In this document: piece after piece, positions 1 through 6,023 of the stretch
How the letters are laid out: every line of letters starts with the position of its first letter
How positions within the stretch are numbered: position 1 is the first letter of the stretch
Assembly (NCBI GenBank): GCA_955651735.1
Contig: CATPAM010000571.1
Span: forward strand, 1 to 6,023
From: Candidatus Acidiferrales bacterium
Lineage (GTDB): Bacteria; Acidobacteriota; Terriglobia; Acidiferrales; UBA7541
Length of the DNA stretch: 6,023 nucleotides
Direction of reading: 5' to 3'
The notes under the pieces: model-generated
Seen by the model: only the letters and a program-made list of their open reading frames with translations
Database searches by the model: none
What the model was told of the DNA's origin: nothing
Made by a program: the position numbers and the translations under genes

Positions 1-1682
1 AATCGGTATTTCATCCCCAGGAGTTCGGGTCCGACACTGCGGAGTTCCTTGCTCTCGCCGCTATTCAGGAAATCGACGAGCGCGATCGATTGCTCCCCGG
101 GAAGATTCGGAAACCCCGGCATTCTGCCCTTCCCAGACTTGATCGTCGCTGTGATTTGGTCGGGCGCTAGCCGTCCCGCGATGCCGATCAGCGACGGAAT
201 GGCAGGCGGGGAACCGGCCATCTTGTCGCCGTGACAGACGCTGCACTGGCTCATGTACGTTGCTTTCGCACCGCTGGAGCCGGTGTTTTCCGCGAGCCCA
301 GCCATCCACGCCATTTCGTTGGAATTAACGTAAATCGTCGCTGTTTCCGGATCGATGGCCGGACCTCCCCATTCCGCACCACCGTCAAACCCCGGAAAAA
401 TAACCGTATCCTTTCCCACGCTGAAGGGAACAAATTGCCCTTCGCTGCGGGATTTTCGGAATTGCTCAACCGCCCATTGGTGAACTTCCGGCGTGCGGTT
501 GGTCAACATTTCTTCAGTGAGGAGTTGGCGCGCGTAGGGCGCGGGCTTGGTGGGAAGAGGCTGTTCGGAAGCCGCAACTTCGCCAGGAATCGTACTCGCG
601 GGATATTTGTGATACTCGATGGGAAAGAGCGGCTTGCCGGTGGCGCGTTCGAACACATACACAAAACCCTGCTTGGTGGTCTGCGCCACGGCGTCCACGT
701 CTTTTCCGTCGCGCTTCAGGGTGAACAATACGGGAGCGGAGGGAAAATCGCGGTCCCACAGATCGTGCCTAACGCCCTGGAAGTGCCATATTCTTTCGCC
801 GGTTTCTGCGTTCAGCGTGATCAGGCTGTTAGCAAACAAATCGTCACCGACGCGATCCGCCCCATAAAAATCAAATGCCGCCGATCCAGTCGGGACGAAG
901 ACGATACCGCGTTGTTGATCGACGGCCATTCCAGCCCAATTATTCGCCGCTCCACTGGTTTTCCAGGCGCCGGCGGGCCAGGTGTCGCGGCCCAATTCGC
1001 CATCGTGCGGAATGGTGTGAAACGCCCAACGGAGTTTGCCGGAGCGCACATCGTAGGCGCGCACGTCACCGGGGGGAGCCGGCAGAGTTTCGGGATTGCG
1101 TCCTCCCACGATGATCAAGTCCTTGTACACAACTCCCGGGCTGGTCAGCGTGACGGATTGCTTCTCAGGGTCGCGTCCCAGATCCTTGCGCAGATCGATT
1201 CGTCCATCTTGGCCAAAAGTAGGAATGGGCCTGCCGGTTGCGGCATCTAACGCGTAAACGAAATTCATCACTCCGGCGAGGATTCGTTTGTCTTTCCCGC
1301 TGGACCAATAAGCCAACCCGCGGTCTGGCTGCGTGCCATTGATCCCGGAGTCGAATTTCCAAAGTAATTTCCCGGTCGCGGCATCCAGTGCAAAGATCTT
1401 TTGCGTTGGGGTGATTGCATAAAGCACATCGTCGACGATGAGTGGGCTGGTCTGCAAGCCGCCCTGCTCGCCGGTATCGAACGTCCATGCCGTGGCCAGC
1501 TTCTTCACGTTGCTTCGGTTCACCTGCGCCAAGTGTGAGTAGTGCATGTTTTCCGGCCCGCCACCCCACGCCGGCCAATCACGGCGCTCACCTGCGTCTT
1601 TGTTTTGAGAGCGTGCCGCCGCCGAACACAGGAGTGCACATACAAGAAGAAAGTATGGAAAGGACTTCATCGCGAGCATCAT
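1..1682 (-). CDS. PQQ-dependent quinoprotein dehydrogenase with embedded cytochrome c domain (partial, C-terminus off left edge)
   Basis: Exported oxidoreductase expected to oxidise a sugar or alcohol in the periplasm with pyrroloquinoline quinone, passing electrons to a c-type heme. The first 560 codons are visible, with no stop before the left edge. Residues 1-25 form a signal peptide (hydrophobic FLLVCALLCSAAA). Propeller blades follow, with repeats such as ALDAATGKLLWKF and ALDAATGRPIPTFG. By analogy with membrane glucose dehydrogenase (recalled alignment), PQQ-site candidates are His222, Trp249 (NNWAG), Asp310 in HDLWD and Lys337 in TTKQG. A heme c motif CSVCH lies at 480-484, and Met521 (GRMPGF) is the likely sixth ligand. 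The cytochrome follows a propeller blade, and family members carry more blades after it; total length is usually about 700 residues. The start at 1682 has GAGGG six bases upstream and an in-frame stop just above it. ATGs at 1679 and 1670 are alternatives, the last poorly placed for that site. The substrate cannot be read from the sequence. Confidence 0.93.
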   Translation of the reverse strand, partial: MMLAMKSFPYFLLVCALLCSAAARSQNKDAGERRDWPAWGGGPENMHYSHLAQVNRSNVKKLATAWTFDTGEQGGLQTSPLIVDDVLYAITPTQKIFALDAATGKLLWKFDSGINGTQPDRGLAYWSSGKDKRILAGVMNFVYALDAATGRPIPTFGQDGRIDLRKDLGRDPEKQSVTLTSPGVVYKDLIIVGGRNPETLPAPPGDVRAYDVRSGKLRWAFHTIPHDGELGRDTWPAGAWKTSGAANNWAGMAVDQQRGIVFVPTGSAAFDFYGADRVGDDLFANSLITLNAETGERIWHFQGVRHDLWDRDFPSAPVLFTLKRDGKDVDAVAQTTKQGFVYVFERATGKPLFPIEYHKYPASTIPGEVAASEQPLPTKPAPYARQLLTEEMLTNRTPEVHQWAVEQFRKSRSEGQFVPFSVGKDTVIFPGFDGGAEWGGPAIDPETATIYVNSNEMAWMAGLAENTGSSGAKATYMSQCSVCHGDKMAGSPPAIPSLIGIAGRLAPDQITATIKSGKGRMPGFPNLPGEQSIALVDFLNSGESKELRSVGPELLGMKYR

Positions 1683-1688
1683 ACCCCA

Positions 1689-1693
1689 CCCTC
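1689..1693 (-). promoter_or_regulatory. Ribosome binding site of the PQQ dehydrogenase
   Basis: GAGGG on the minus strand lies 6 bases before the ATG at 1682, 9 before the ATG at 1679 and 18 before the ATG at 1670. The spacing favours one of the two upstream starts, giving a protein beginning MMLAMKSF or MLAMKSF. Confidence 0.55.
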
Positions 1694-1726
1694 GTCATCG
1701 GGTTGATGCCGCAGAGGCAGGCCAGG

Positions 1727-1746
1727 CGTGTCGACGCGCGCACACG
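1727..1746. repeat. Short inverted repeat in the divergent intergenic region
   Basis: CGTGT at 1727-1731 is mirrored by ACACG at 1742-1746 with ten bases between, a 20-bp dyad inside the 159-bp region separating the divergent dehydrogenase and glpX starts. Its size and position would suit a regulator-binding site, but five-base arms are easily found by chance in GC-rich DNA. Confidence 0.25.
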
Positions 1747-1760
1747 GTTTGGTCTAGCAT
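1731..1760 (+). promoter_or_regulatory. Weak candidate sigma70-type promoter for glpX
   Basis: TCGACG at 1731-1736 (four of six matches to TTGACA) and TAGCAT at 1755-1760 (four of six to TATAAT) are 18 bases apart, about 80 bases upstream of the glpX start. The -35 half overlaps the CGTGT/ACACG dyad. This is the best match seen in the region, but it is weak. Confidence 0.22.
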
Positions 1761-1831
1761 AGCCTGCCGTCCAAGCGACGCGGAGCAACACGATGCAAAC
1801 CGGGGCCACGATATTCACCTAAAGAGGGTTC

Positions 1832-1836
1832 GGAGG
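1832..1836 (+). promoter_or_regulatory. Ribosome binding site of glpX
   Basis: GGAGG sits five bases before the ATG at 1842, a near-ideal Shine-Dalgarno that fixes the start. Confidence 0.75.
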
Positions 1837-1841
1837 GAAGC

Positions 1842-2828
1842 ATGGAAGAGCAGCTCAGCTTGGAATTTTTGCGCGTGGTCGAGAACGGTGCCATCGCGGC
1901 CGCACGCACCATGGGCTTCGGCGACCGCTACAAGGCTGACGAAGTGGCCGTGGAAGCCATGCGCAAGACCATGGATGCCGTGCCGATGGACGGCACCATC
2001 GTCATCGGCGAAGGGGAGCGCGACGAAGCCCCCATGCTTTACATCGGGGAAAAGGTTGGCCTCGCCACACACGCACCCAAAGCGCTGTTCCCGGAAGTTG
2101 ACATTGCCGTCGATCCCCTCGAGGGCACCAACCTCTGCGCCACTGGGGCTGCCGGCGCCATCGCCGTCCTCGCGGCCAGTGAAAAAGGCGGACTGCTGCA
2201 CGCTCCCGATCTGTACATGGAAAAAATTGTTGTTGGTCCGTCCTGCAAGGGGGCCGTCGATCTGGATGCTCCGGTCTCGGACAATCTCAAATCCATCGCC
2301 AAGCGCCTCGATCGCGACGTCGAGGATTTGGTCATCATCGTCCTCGACCGCCCGCGCCATGAAACTCTAATCGCGGACATTCGCAAGGCCGGGGCGCGCA
2401 TCCGTCTCATCGGAGACGGCGACTTGTCCGCGGGCATCACCGCCGCCGTCGTTGGCACCAGCATCCATGCTGTGATGGGCACCGGAGGCGCGCCGGAAGG
2501 CGTTCTCACCGCCGCGGCTCTGCGTTGCCTGAACGGGCAAATCCTCGCTCGTTTGGTCGTGGCCAAGCCGCAGGACGCGGAGCGCCTGGCCAAGATGGGT
2601 GTCAAGGACCACAAACGTATTTACGACACCGAGGATTTGGCGCCCGGCAAGAAAATGATTTTCGCCTGCTGCGGGGTGACCGACGGGAATCTGCTGAAAG
2701 GTGTGCGGTTCTTTGGCGAAGGCGTGCGCACCACCTCCATGATTCTGACCCTGGACGACCGCCAGGTACGTTTTATCGATTCCGTGCACCTTGAGAAGCG
2801 GCCCGATGTGAAGGTGCGATTCTACTAG
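1842..2828 (+). CDS. glpX: Class II fructose-1,6-bisphosphatase (GlpX family)
   Basis: Cytoplasmic metal-dependent phosphatase converting fructose 1,6-bisphosphate to fructose 6-phosphate, the irreversible gluconeogenic step. Some homologues also act on sedoheptulose 1,7-bisphosphate. The 328 residues match the full family length (E. coli GlpX is about 336), and the N-terminus [20 protein letters not shown] is typical. Visible motifs are [11 protein letters not shown] with Asp33, IGEGERDE with Glu57, DPLEGT with Asp91 and Glu94, DLYMEKI at 123-129, GDGDLSAGI at 191-199 and GTGGAPEG with Glu219. These correspond to the E. coli metal and substrate ligands Asp33, Glu57, Asp85, Glu88 and Glu213 (recalled), so the enzyme looks intact. 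It is divergent from the PQQ dehydrogenase and convergent with the lipoprotein gene, so it is probably monocistronic. No fructose-bisphosphatase of another class is visible in the window. Confidence 0.97.
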   Translation: MEEQLSLEFLRVVENGAIAAARTMGFGDRYKADEVAVEAMRKTMDAVPMDGTIVIGEGERDEAPMLYIGEKVGLATHAPKALFPEVDIAVDPLEGTNLCATGAAGAIAVLAASEKGGLLHAPDLYMEKIVVGPSCKGAVDLDAPVSDNLKSIAKRLDRDVEDLVIIVLDRPRHETLIADIRKAGARIRLIGDGDLSAGITAAVVGTSIHAVMGTGGAPEGVLTAAALRCLNGQILARLVVAKPQDAERLAKMGVKDHKRIYDTEDLAPGKKMIFACCGVTDGNLLKGVRFFGEGVRTTSMILTLDDRQVRFIDSVHLEKRPDVKVRFY

Positions 2829-2848
2829 CGCTGCATTCGCGCCTACGC

Positions 2849-4348
2849 TTATTGCTTGCCCGTCAGGGCGAGAAAAACGCGGTCATCGATGGCCACGGCG
2901 CGACCGAAAATCGTCGAGCTTTTCGCATCGGGAATGGCTACGTGCTCGCCGCTCCCGCTCAGTGCCGGGCCCGCTGGCTTGCCTTCCGTCGCGGGAGAAT
3001 CACCGGGCTGCAGCGAAATGCGAGCCGTCTTCGGCGTGCAGTTGCTCACCCCGAGGCAGGTGTCGCGCACAAAAACTTGACGGAACCCGCTGTTAGCGGT
3101 CACTGCAGAGCCATTCGTCGAAGTCGCCGACTTGTTGTTCGCGTGACTCGGTGTCACGGCAACAAAGGCCACAAACCTTCCCGATGCGCTCACCGAAGGC
3201 AGAATCGCCTGTGTTCCAACAAGCGCGCCTTGCGCATCGGTGGAGACAAGCTGCGTCGAAGGCGCGCACGATGCCTCTGCACCCAAACAGGTATCGCGCA
3301 AATAAATCTGACGTCCCGCCGGCGCTTCTGCCAGCAGATTGGTAGCCGCGGAACTAAACGCCATATAGCGCCCGTCGGCGCTCATCGAAGGCGACCCGCT
3401 GTCATCGTTGCCCTCCGCTCCGTCCGTCGCCGCGGAAACCAGCAGCGTCCGGCCCTGGCATGTTCCAGTGGCTCCCTGGCACGTGTCTCGCACAAAAATC
3501 TGTGCGTGCTCATTTTGCGTCGCAGTATAAGCGACAAATCGCGCGTCCGCGCTCACCGCAGGAGTTTCTTCCGCCGCGCTTTGCATCGCCGCCGCAGGCC
3601 GCGCACTGCCAGCGGGGCAAGAGGTAGCCGCAATCGTGAACAGTAAGCTCGTCTGGCTCGTGCCGCCTCCTCCGCTCCCGGTTCCCCCCTGCGGCGCCGG
3701 CGGATTGAAAACGCTGACGCTTGCCGTCCCGGGGTTAGCGATGAGCGTGTTGCTGACCATTGCCTGAATCTGAGTCGCGGTGGTCGTGCCAACCGTCAGC
3801 ATCGTCTGCGTTCCACCGGCGCCCCACAAGACCTGCGAGCCCCCGGACGGATCCGATGTCGGAAGAAAATTGCTGCCCGCAACCGTCAGAGTGAACGCCA
3901 CGCCACCCACGACGGTACAACTTGGCGACAGGGAAGACACGGTCGGCAGCGGATTTCCCGCTGGATTGATGATGAACGCCAGCGTGTTTGAGAGCCCATT
4001 GGTCCCGGCGCCGGAATGTGGGCTCAGCGTTTGGACAAAAGCAGTCCCCGGTTTGGCCACCAGCCCTGCGGGCACTGTAGCAGTTATCCCCGTGACGTTG
4101 CCGGCGCTGTCGGTCAGCACCTGTGTGGCAATAGTCGCTCCATTCCACTGCACGACCGTCTTGGCGACAAACCCGCCGCCAACGACGGTCAGCGTGAACT
4201 GGGGGCTTCCTGCCGTAATGTTGGCCGGCGAAAGGGAAGCGATGGATGCCCCGGTGGGCACTTGGAACGTGTTCCCGTAGTCATTGCAACCCATCGCGGC
4301 GAAAATCGTCGACAGTGCGACAGCCAGTGCTGTCCAGGACCGCCTCAT
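2849..4348 (-). CDS. Predicted lipoprotein with two IPT/TIG domains and a PD40/TolB-like propeller region
   Basis: Function unknown; probably a surface or periplasmic binding or scaffold protein of 499 residues. Residues 1-21 form a lipoprotein-type signal (MRRSW, hydrophobic stretch, then AAMGC with Cys21), although Ala at -3 and Met at -2 are imperfect for a lipobox. IPT/TIG-like immunoglobulin folds span about 34-128 (ASIASLSPANITAG, PAGLVAKPGTA) and 135-238 (PTVSSLSPSCTVVGG, NTLIANPGTASV). A Gly/Ser-rich linker lies near 220-232. From about 262 come PD40-type strands: VSADARFVAYTA, MSADGRYMAFSS, VSASGRFVAFVA and a degenerate LSGSGEHVAIPD. Three copies of an (I/V)(F/Y)(V/L)RDTC motif occur at Arg287, Arg351 and Arg428, each with a second Cys 6-7 residues after the first. 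A longer reading frame begins at 4417, but 4348 is chosen because AAGGAG lies five bases upstream and the signal peptide starts there. It is convergent with glpX across 20 bp. Confidence 0.85.
   Translation of the reverse strand: MRRSWTALAVALSTIFAAMGCNDYGNTFQVPTGASIASLSPANITAGSPQFTLTVVGGGFVAKTVVQWNGATIATQVLTDSAGNVTGITATVPAGLVAKPGTAFVQTLSPHSGAGTNGLSNTLAFIINPAGNPLPTVSSLSPSCTVVGGVAFTLTVAGSNFLPTSDPSGGSQVLWGAGGTQTMLTVGTTTATQIQAMVSNTLIANPGTASVSVFNPPAPQGGTGSGGGGTSQTSLLFTIAATSCPAGSARPAAAMQSAAEETPAVSADARFVAYTATQNEHAQIFVRDTCQGATGTCQGRTLLVSAATDGAEGNDDSGSPSMSADGRYMAFSSAATNLLAEAPAGRQIYLRDTCLGAEASCAPSTQLVSTDAQGALVGTQAILPSVSASGRFVAFVAVTPSHANNKSATSTNGSAVTANSGFRQVFVRDTCLGVSNCTPKTARISLQPGDSPATEGKPAGPALSGSGEHVAIPDAKSSTIFGRAVAIDDRVFLALTGKQ
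3057..3503 (-). repeat. Three imperfect 24-bp direct repeats inside the lipoprotein gene
   Basis: Near-copies at 3057-3080, 3288-3311 and 3480-3503 share a plus-strand core like TCGCGCACAAAAA. They encode the recurring F/Y-V/L-R-D-T-C motif of the PD40-type region. Spacings are 231 and 192 bases. DNA conservation follows the protein repeat, so this is best read as duplicated propeller blades rather than a mobile or regulatory repeat. Confidence 0.6.
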
Positions 4349-4353
4349 GAAAA

Positions 4354-4359
4354 CTCCTT
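4354..4359 (-). promoter_or_regulatory. Ribosome binding site that sets the lipoprotein start
   Basis: AAGGAG on the minus strand is five bases before the ATG at 4348. It is the strongest ribosome binding site in the window and rules in favour of 4348 over the in-frame upstream codon at 4417. Confidence 0.8.
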
Positions 4360-4531
4360 CATCGTGACGTGTGACTGCGAGGGCAGGCCTCGCTTGGTAG
4401 TCCTCAGGAACCACCACCCGGGCATTCCGCTGAGAGCCGCGTCTGCCACAGTGCTGTCGGGGTGTGATGCAGAATTCGCGCTGCGCGTTGACCCGCCGTA
4501 CCCCATCTCAAATATGCTCCGGCTATTGGCC

Positions 4532-4545
4532 GTGGCGCGCGCCAC
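4532..4545. repeat. Perfect 14-bp palindrome in the lipoprotein leader
   Basis: GTGGCGCGCGCCAC reads the same on both strands. It lies in the 287-bp noncoding stretch between the TPR stop and the lipoprotein start. No T-run follows on either strand, so it is not a classical intrinsic terminator. It could be an operator or a hairpin ending the upstream TPR transcript. The function is not shown. Confidence 0.4.
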
Positions 4546-4579
4546 AGCACGCAAAACACGCCTCGCGCAACCCTACATC

Positions 4580-4607
4580 ATTACCATTGCACGCGGGACG
4601 CGGTCAA
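4580..4607 (-). promoter_or_regulatory. Candidate sigma70-type promoter for the lipoprotein gene
   Basis: On the minus strand, TTGACC (4602-4607, five of six to TTGACA) is followed after 16 bases by GGTAAT (4580-4585, four of six to TATAAT). This would give a leader of roughly 230 bases containing the 14-bp palindrome. It is the best match I found upstream of this gene, but unproven. Confidence 0.3.
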
Positions 4608-4635
4608 TGCGCAAGATGCTCCCGCGACTGTCGTC

Positions 4636-5589
4636 TCAATCGTCACCCAAGGCCGCCAACGAAGCCTCCGAAAGTTCCTGGACGTGCCGGCGGCACTCCG
4701 GATCGTTGAGCGCTGCGGCTTCCGCCGCCCGATAACAGTCGCGCGCCTGCTCTTTCCGGCCAAGCTTGGCGAAAAGATCGCCCTGCGCCAACTGAAAAAG
4801 CGCATTCGATGGATATTTCTTCACCAGTGGGCCAATTACTTCCAGCGCCCGCTCATACTGATGATCGTAGTTATGAAGATTGATGGCCAAATAAAAGCGC
4901 GCCTCCGGCGGCACCAGTACGCCCTCTTCAATCGCGTGCTGAAGCTGGCGGATCCCTTCTTTCTTGCTTCCTCCGGGAATGCCCATAAAGAATCGCAAGA
5001 CGCGCGCCGCGGCCGACAATGTATCGATATAGTAGTTGTATAGCCCAAGGCCAAGGTCCGCGTCGGCTAGTTCCGCGTTCATGGCGATCGCACGTAGCAG
5101 ATGTTCGCGCGCGCGCACTCCCGCCCGCGCCGTGTTGCGCCCTTCCCCGCGCAGCCCGTATAGTCGCGCAGCCAGCGCATCGCCCATGCCTGCGTAAAAT
5201 TCCATCTCTGCGGTATCTTGCTGCGCGATCTTCTCTTCCGCGAGCGAGGAAGCCTTTGCAGCTAATTCCAAATAGTGCCGGTCGGCTGCCAACTTCGCGC
5301 GGTGCCGCGGAAAGTTCATCCCGTACTTGAATTCCGCGGAAGTGCACCAGATCTTCCACCACAGCGCCTCTGCTTCCAGCAGGTATCCGATGGGATTTTC
5401 TGGTTGCCCTTGCTGGAGGCGCAGCGCTGCTTTGCGCCCGCCCTCGAGATCACCGGAGTAAATCTGGTCGGCTGCTGCATTTACTTCGGGCAGCACCCGC
5501 AGTTTGTCGGCGCGCACCGACGCACAGAAAAATGCCGCGCTGCACAAGGAAATCGCCCAAATGTATGAAATGATTCGCACTCGCTGCAC
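4636..5589 (-). CDS. Exported tetratricopeptide-repeat protein
   Basis: No specific function is recognised. TPR proteins scaffold protein-protein contacts, and this one is predicted to act outside the cytoplasm. A GTG start at 5589 gives 317 residues beginning with a good signal peptide (QRVRIISYIWAISLCSAAFF) and likely cleavage after SVRA at residue 27. The rest is alpha-helical with TPR-like pairs: an early one near 29-62 (AAADQIYSGDLEGGRKAALR), helices around 103-170, and a clear last repeat at about 263-296 (ALFQLAQGDLFAKLGRKEQA). A distinctive middle block, GLGLYNYYIDTL at 180-191 then RFFMGIPGGSKKEGIRQL at 199-216, is not standard TPR consensus. The frame is open up to an ATG at 5661, but that start would overlap the preceding gene by 47 bases and bury the signal peptide; GTGs at 5610 and 5580 are alternatives. 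It lies close behind the receiver-domain gene, suggesting a shared transcript. Confidence 0.85.
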   Translation of the reverse strand: MQRVRIISYIWAISLCSAAFFCASVRADKLRVLPEVNAAADQIYSGDLEGGRKAALRLQQGQPENPIGYLLEAEALWWKIWCTSAEFKYGMNFPRHRAKLAADRHYLELAAKASSLAEEKIAQQDTAEMEFYAGMGDALAARLYGLRGEGRNTARAGVRAREHLLRAIAMNAELADADLGLGLYNYYIDTLSAAARVLRFFMGIPGGSKKEGIRQLQHAIEEGVLVPPEARFYLAINLHNYDHQYERALEVIGPLVKKYPSNALFQLAQGDLFAKLGRKEQARDCYRAAEAAALNDPECRRHVQELSEASLAALGDD

Positions 5590-5614
5590 CGCAAACCATC
5601 CGGCTGCCACGTTT

Positions 5615-6023
5615 TCAAGCTCTGCGCCGGATGAGTTTAAGCTGTTCCAGGAGCGTTGCAAAACGAAAAGGTTTCTGCAAAAACGTCGAATGCGCCGGAA
5701 GTTGTGCCTCCGGAAACCCTTCCGCGTAGCCCGACATGTACACGATCTGCACTTCCGGGTGTACTTTGGCTACCCGCCGCGCCAATTCCGGCCCGCGCAA
5801 TCCGGGCATGACGATGTCTGTCAGCAAGATGTCAAGCTGGCCGCGGTGCTGCCGCGCGATCTCCAAAGCGTGCGTTGAGCTTTCTGCTTCCAGCACTTTG
5901 TAACCGTTGCTTTGCAAAATCTCCACGATGGCGTGCCGAAGCGCTGATTCATCATCGGCAATCAATATCGTGGCATCGCTTCCTGAGTGCGCCGTGGTTA
6001 CCGCCGGTGAATTATCCGTTGGC
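5615..6023 (-). CDS. C-terminal receiver domain, probably of a hybrid sensor histidine kinase (partial, N-terminus off right edge)
   Basis: Signal-transduction receiver domain that takes phosphate from a histidine kinase. The last 135 residues are visible. The reading frame runs through the right edge without a stop. The first 20 or so residues are a Pro/Ser/Thr-rich, linker-like stretch (DNSPAVTTAHSGSDAT) leading into ILIADDE, which suggests a receiver fused to the end of a larger protein, typically a PAS/HATPase hybrid kinase. All receiver signatures are present: the acidic pair in IADDE, phosphoacceptor Asp in LLTDIVMPG (codon 5816-5818), Ser in YMSGY, and Lys in LQKPF (codon 5672-5674). 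No DNA-binding output domain follows; the protein stops soon after the last helix (LEQLKLIRRRA). A TTG at 5965 could start a stand-alone receiver, but it falls inside the first beta strand, removing part of the fold. The TPR gene begins within about 26 bases of its stop. Confidence 0.88.
   Translation of the reverse strand, partial: PTDNSPAVTTAHSGSDATILIADDESALRHAIVEILQSNGYKVLEAESSTHALEIARQHRGQLDILLTDIVMPGLRGPELARRVAKVHPEVQIVYMSGYAEGFPEAQLPAHSTFLQKPFRFATLLEQLKLIRRRA

Noticed and set aside
231..1250. Open frame of 339 codons on the plus strand
   Set aside because: It lies wholly antisense to the PQQ dehydrogenase, whose minus-strand translation has clear propeller and heme motifs. The plus-strand product is Arg-rich and low in recognisable structure, typical of an antisense shadow in GC-rich DNA.
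1815..2789. Several minus-strand frames across glpX
   Set aside because: Shadows of a gene whose plus-strand translation matches the GlpX family end to end.
3057..3503. Possible CRISPR-like or mobile repeat
   Set aside because: The three copies are imperfect, unevenly spaced and in frame within a coding sequence, so they reflect protein repeats.
2852..3646. Open frame of 264 codons on the plus strand
   Set aside because: It is antisense to the lipoprotein gene; its product is extremely Arg/His-rich without domain motifs, and it has no convincing ribosome binding site.
4349..4417. N-terminal extension of the lipoprotein to 4417
   Set aside because: It would place 23 residues with charged and Pro residues before the signal peptide, whereas 4348 has an ideal ribosome binding site and starts the signal directly.
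5275..5878. Plus-strand frames opposite the TPR and receiver genes
   Set aside because: Antisense to well-supported minus-strand genes, with no motifs or ribosome binding sites.
5615..5965. Stand-alone response regulator starting at TTG 5965
   Set aside because: The TTG lies inside the first beta strand of the receiver (ILIADDE), and the frame continues through a linker-like sequence to the window edge, so a C-terminal domain of a longer protein fits better.

Overview
The window is chromosomal sequence from a GC-rich bacterium (roughly 60% GC by eye). It holds five protein-coding genes, two of them cut by the window edges. I see no tRNA, rRNA, mobile element, CRISPR array or phage gene. Three features together suggest an Acidobacteria-like soil organism: a PQQ dehydrogenase with a cytochrome c domain inside its propeller, an IPT/TIG plus PD40-type lipoprotein, and a hybrid histidine kinase ending in a receiver domain. 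This assignment is inferred from gene style, not from a marker gene.

Layout, left to right. (1) Positions 1-1682, minus strand: N-terminal 560 codons of an exported PQQ-dependent quinoprotein dehydrogenase, whose C-terminus lies beyond the left edge. (2) 1683-1841: a 159-bp divergent intergenic region with ribosome binding sites facing both ways, a short inverted repeat and a weak promoter candidate. (3) 1842-2828, plus strand: complete glpX, class II fructose-1,6-bisphosphatase. (4) 2849-4348, minus strand: a predicted lipoprotein with two IPT/TIG domains and a PD40-type beta-propeller-like region, convergent with glpX and only 20 bp from it. (5) 4349-4635: a 287-bp noncoding leader with a perfect 14-bp palindrome and a possible promoter. 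(6) 4636-5589, minus strand: an exported TPR protein. (7) 5615-6023, minus strand: the C-terminal receiver domain of a larger protein, most likely a hybrid sensor histidine kinase, entering from the right edge.

The kinase and TPR genes are close enough to be one transcript; the lipoprotein gene probably has its own promoter. PQQ dehydrogenase (periplasmic sugar or alcohol oxidation) and GlpX (gluconeogenic phosphatase) both belong to carbon metabolism and share a divergent promoter region, but the sequence does not show that they are co-regulated. I found no convincing new biological system. The more interesting items are the repeated Arg-Asp-Thr-Cys motif in the lipoprotein, the embedded cytochrome domain, and the conserved-looking core of the TPR protein.
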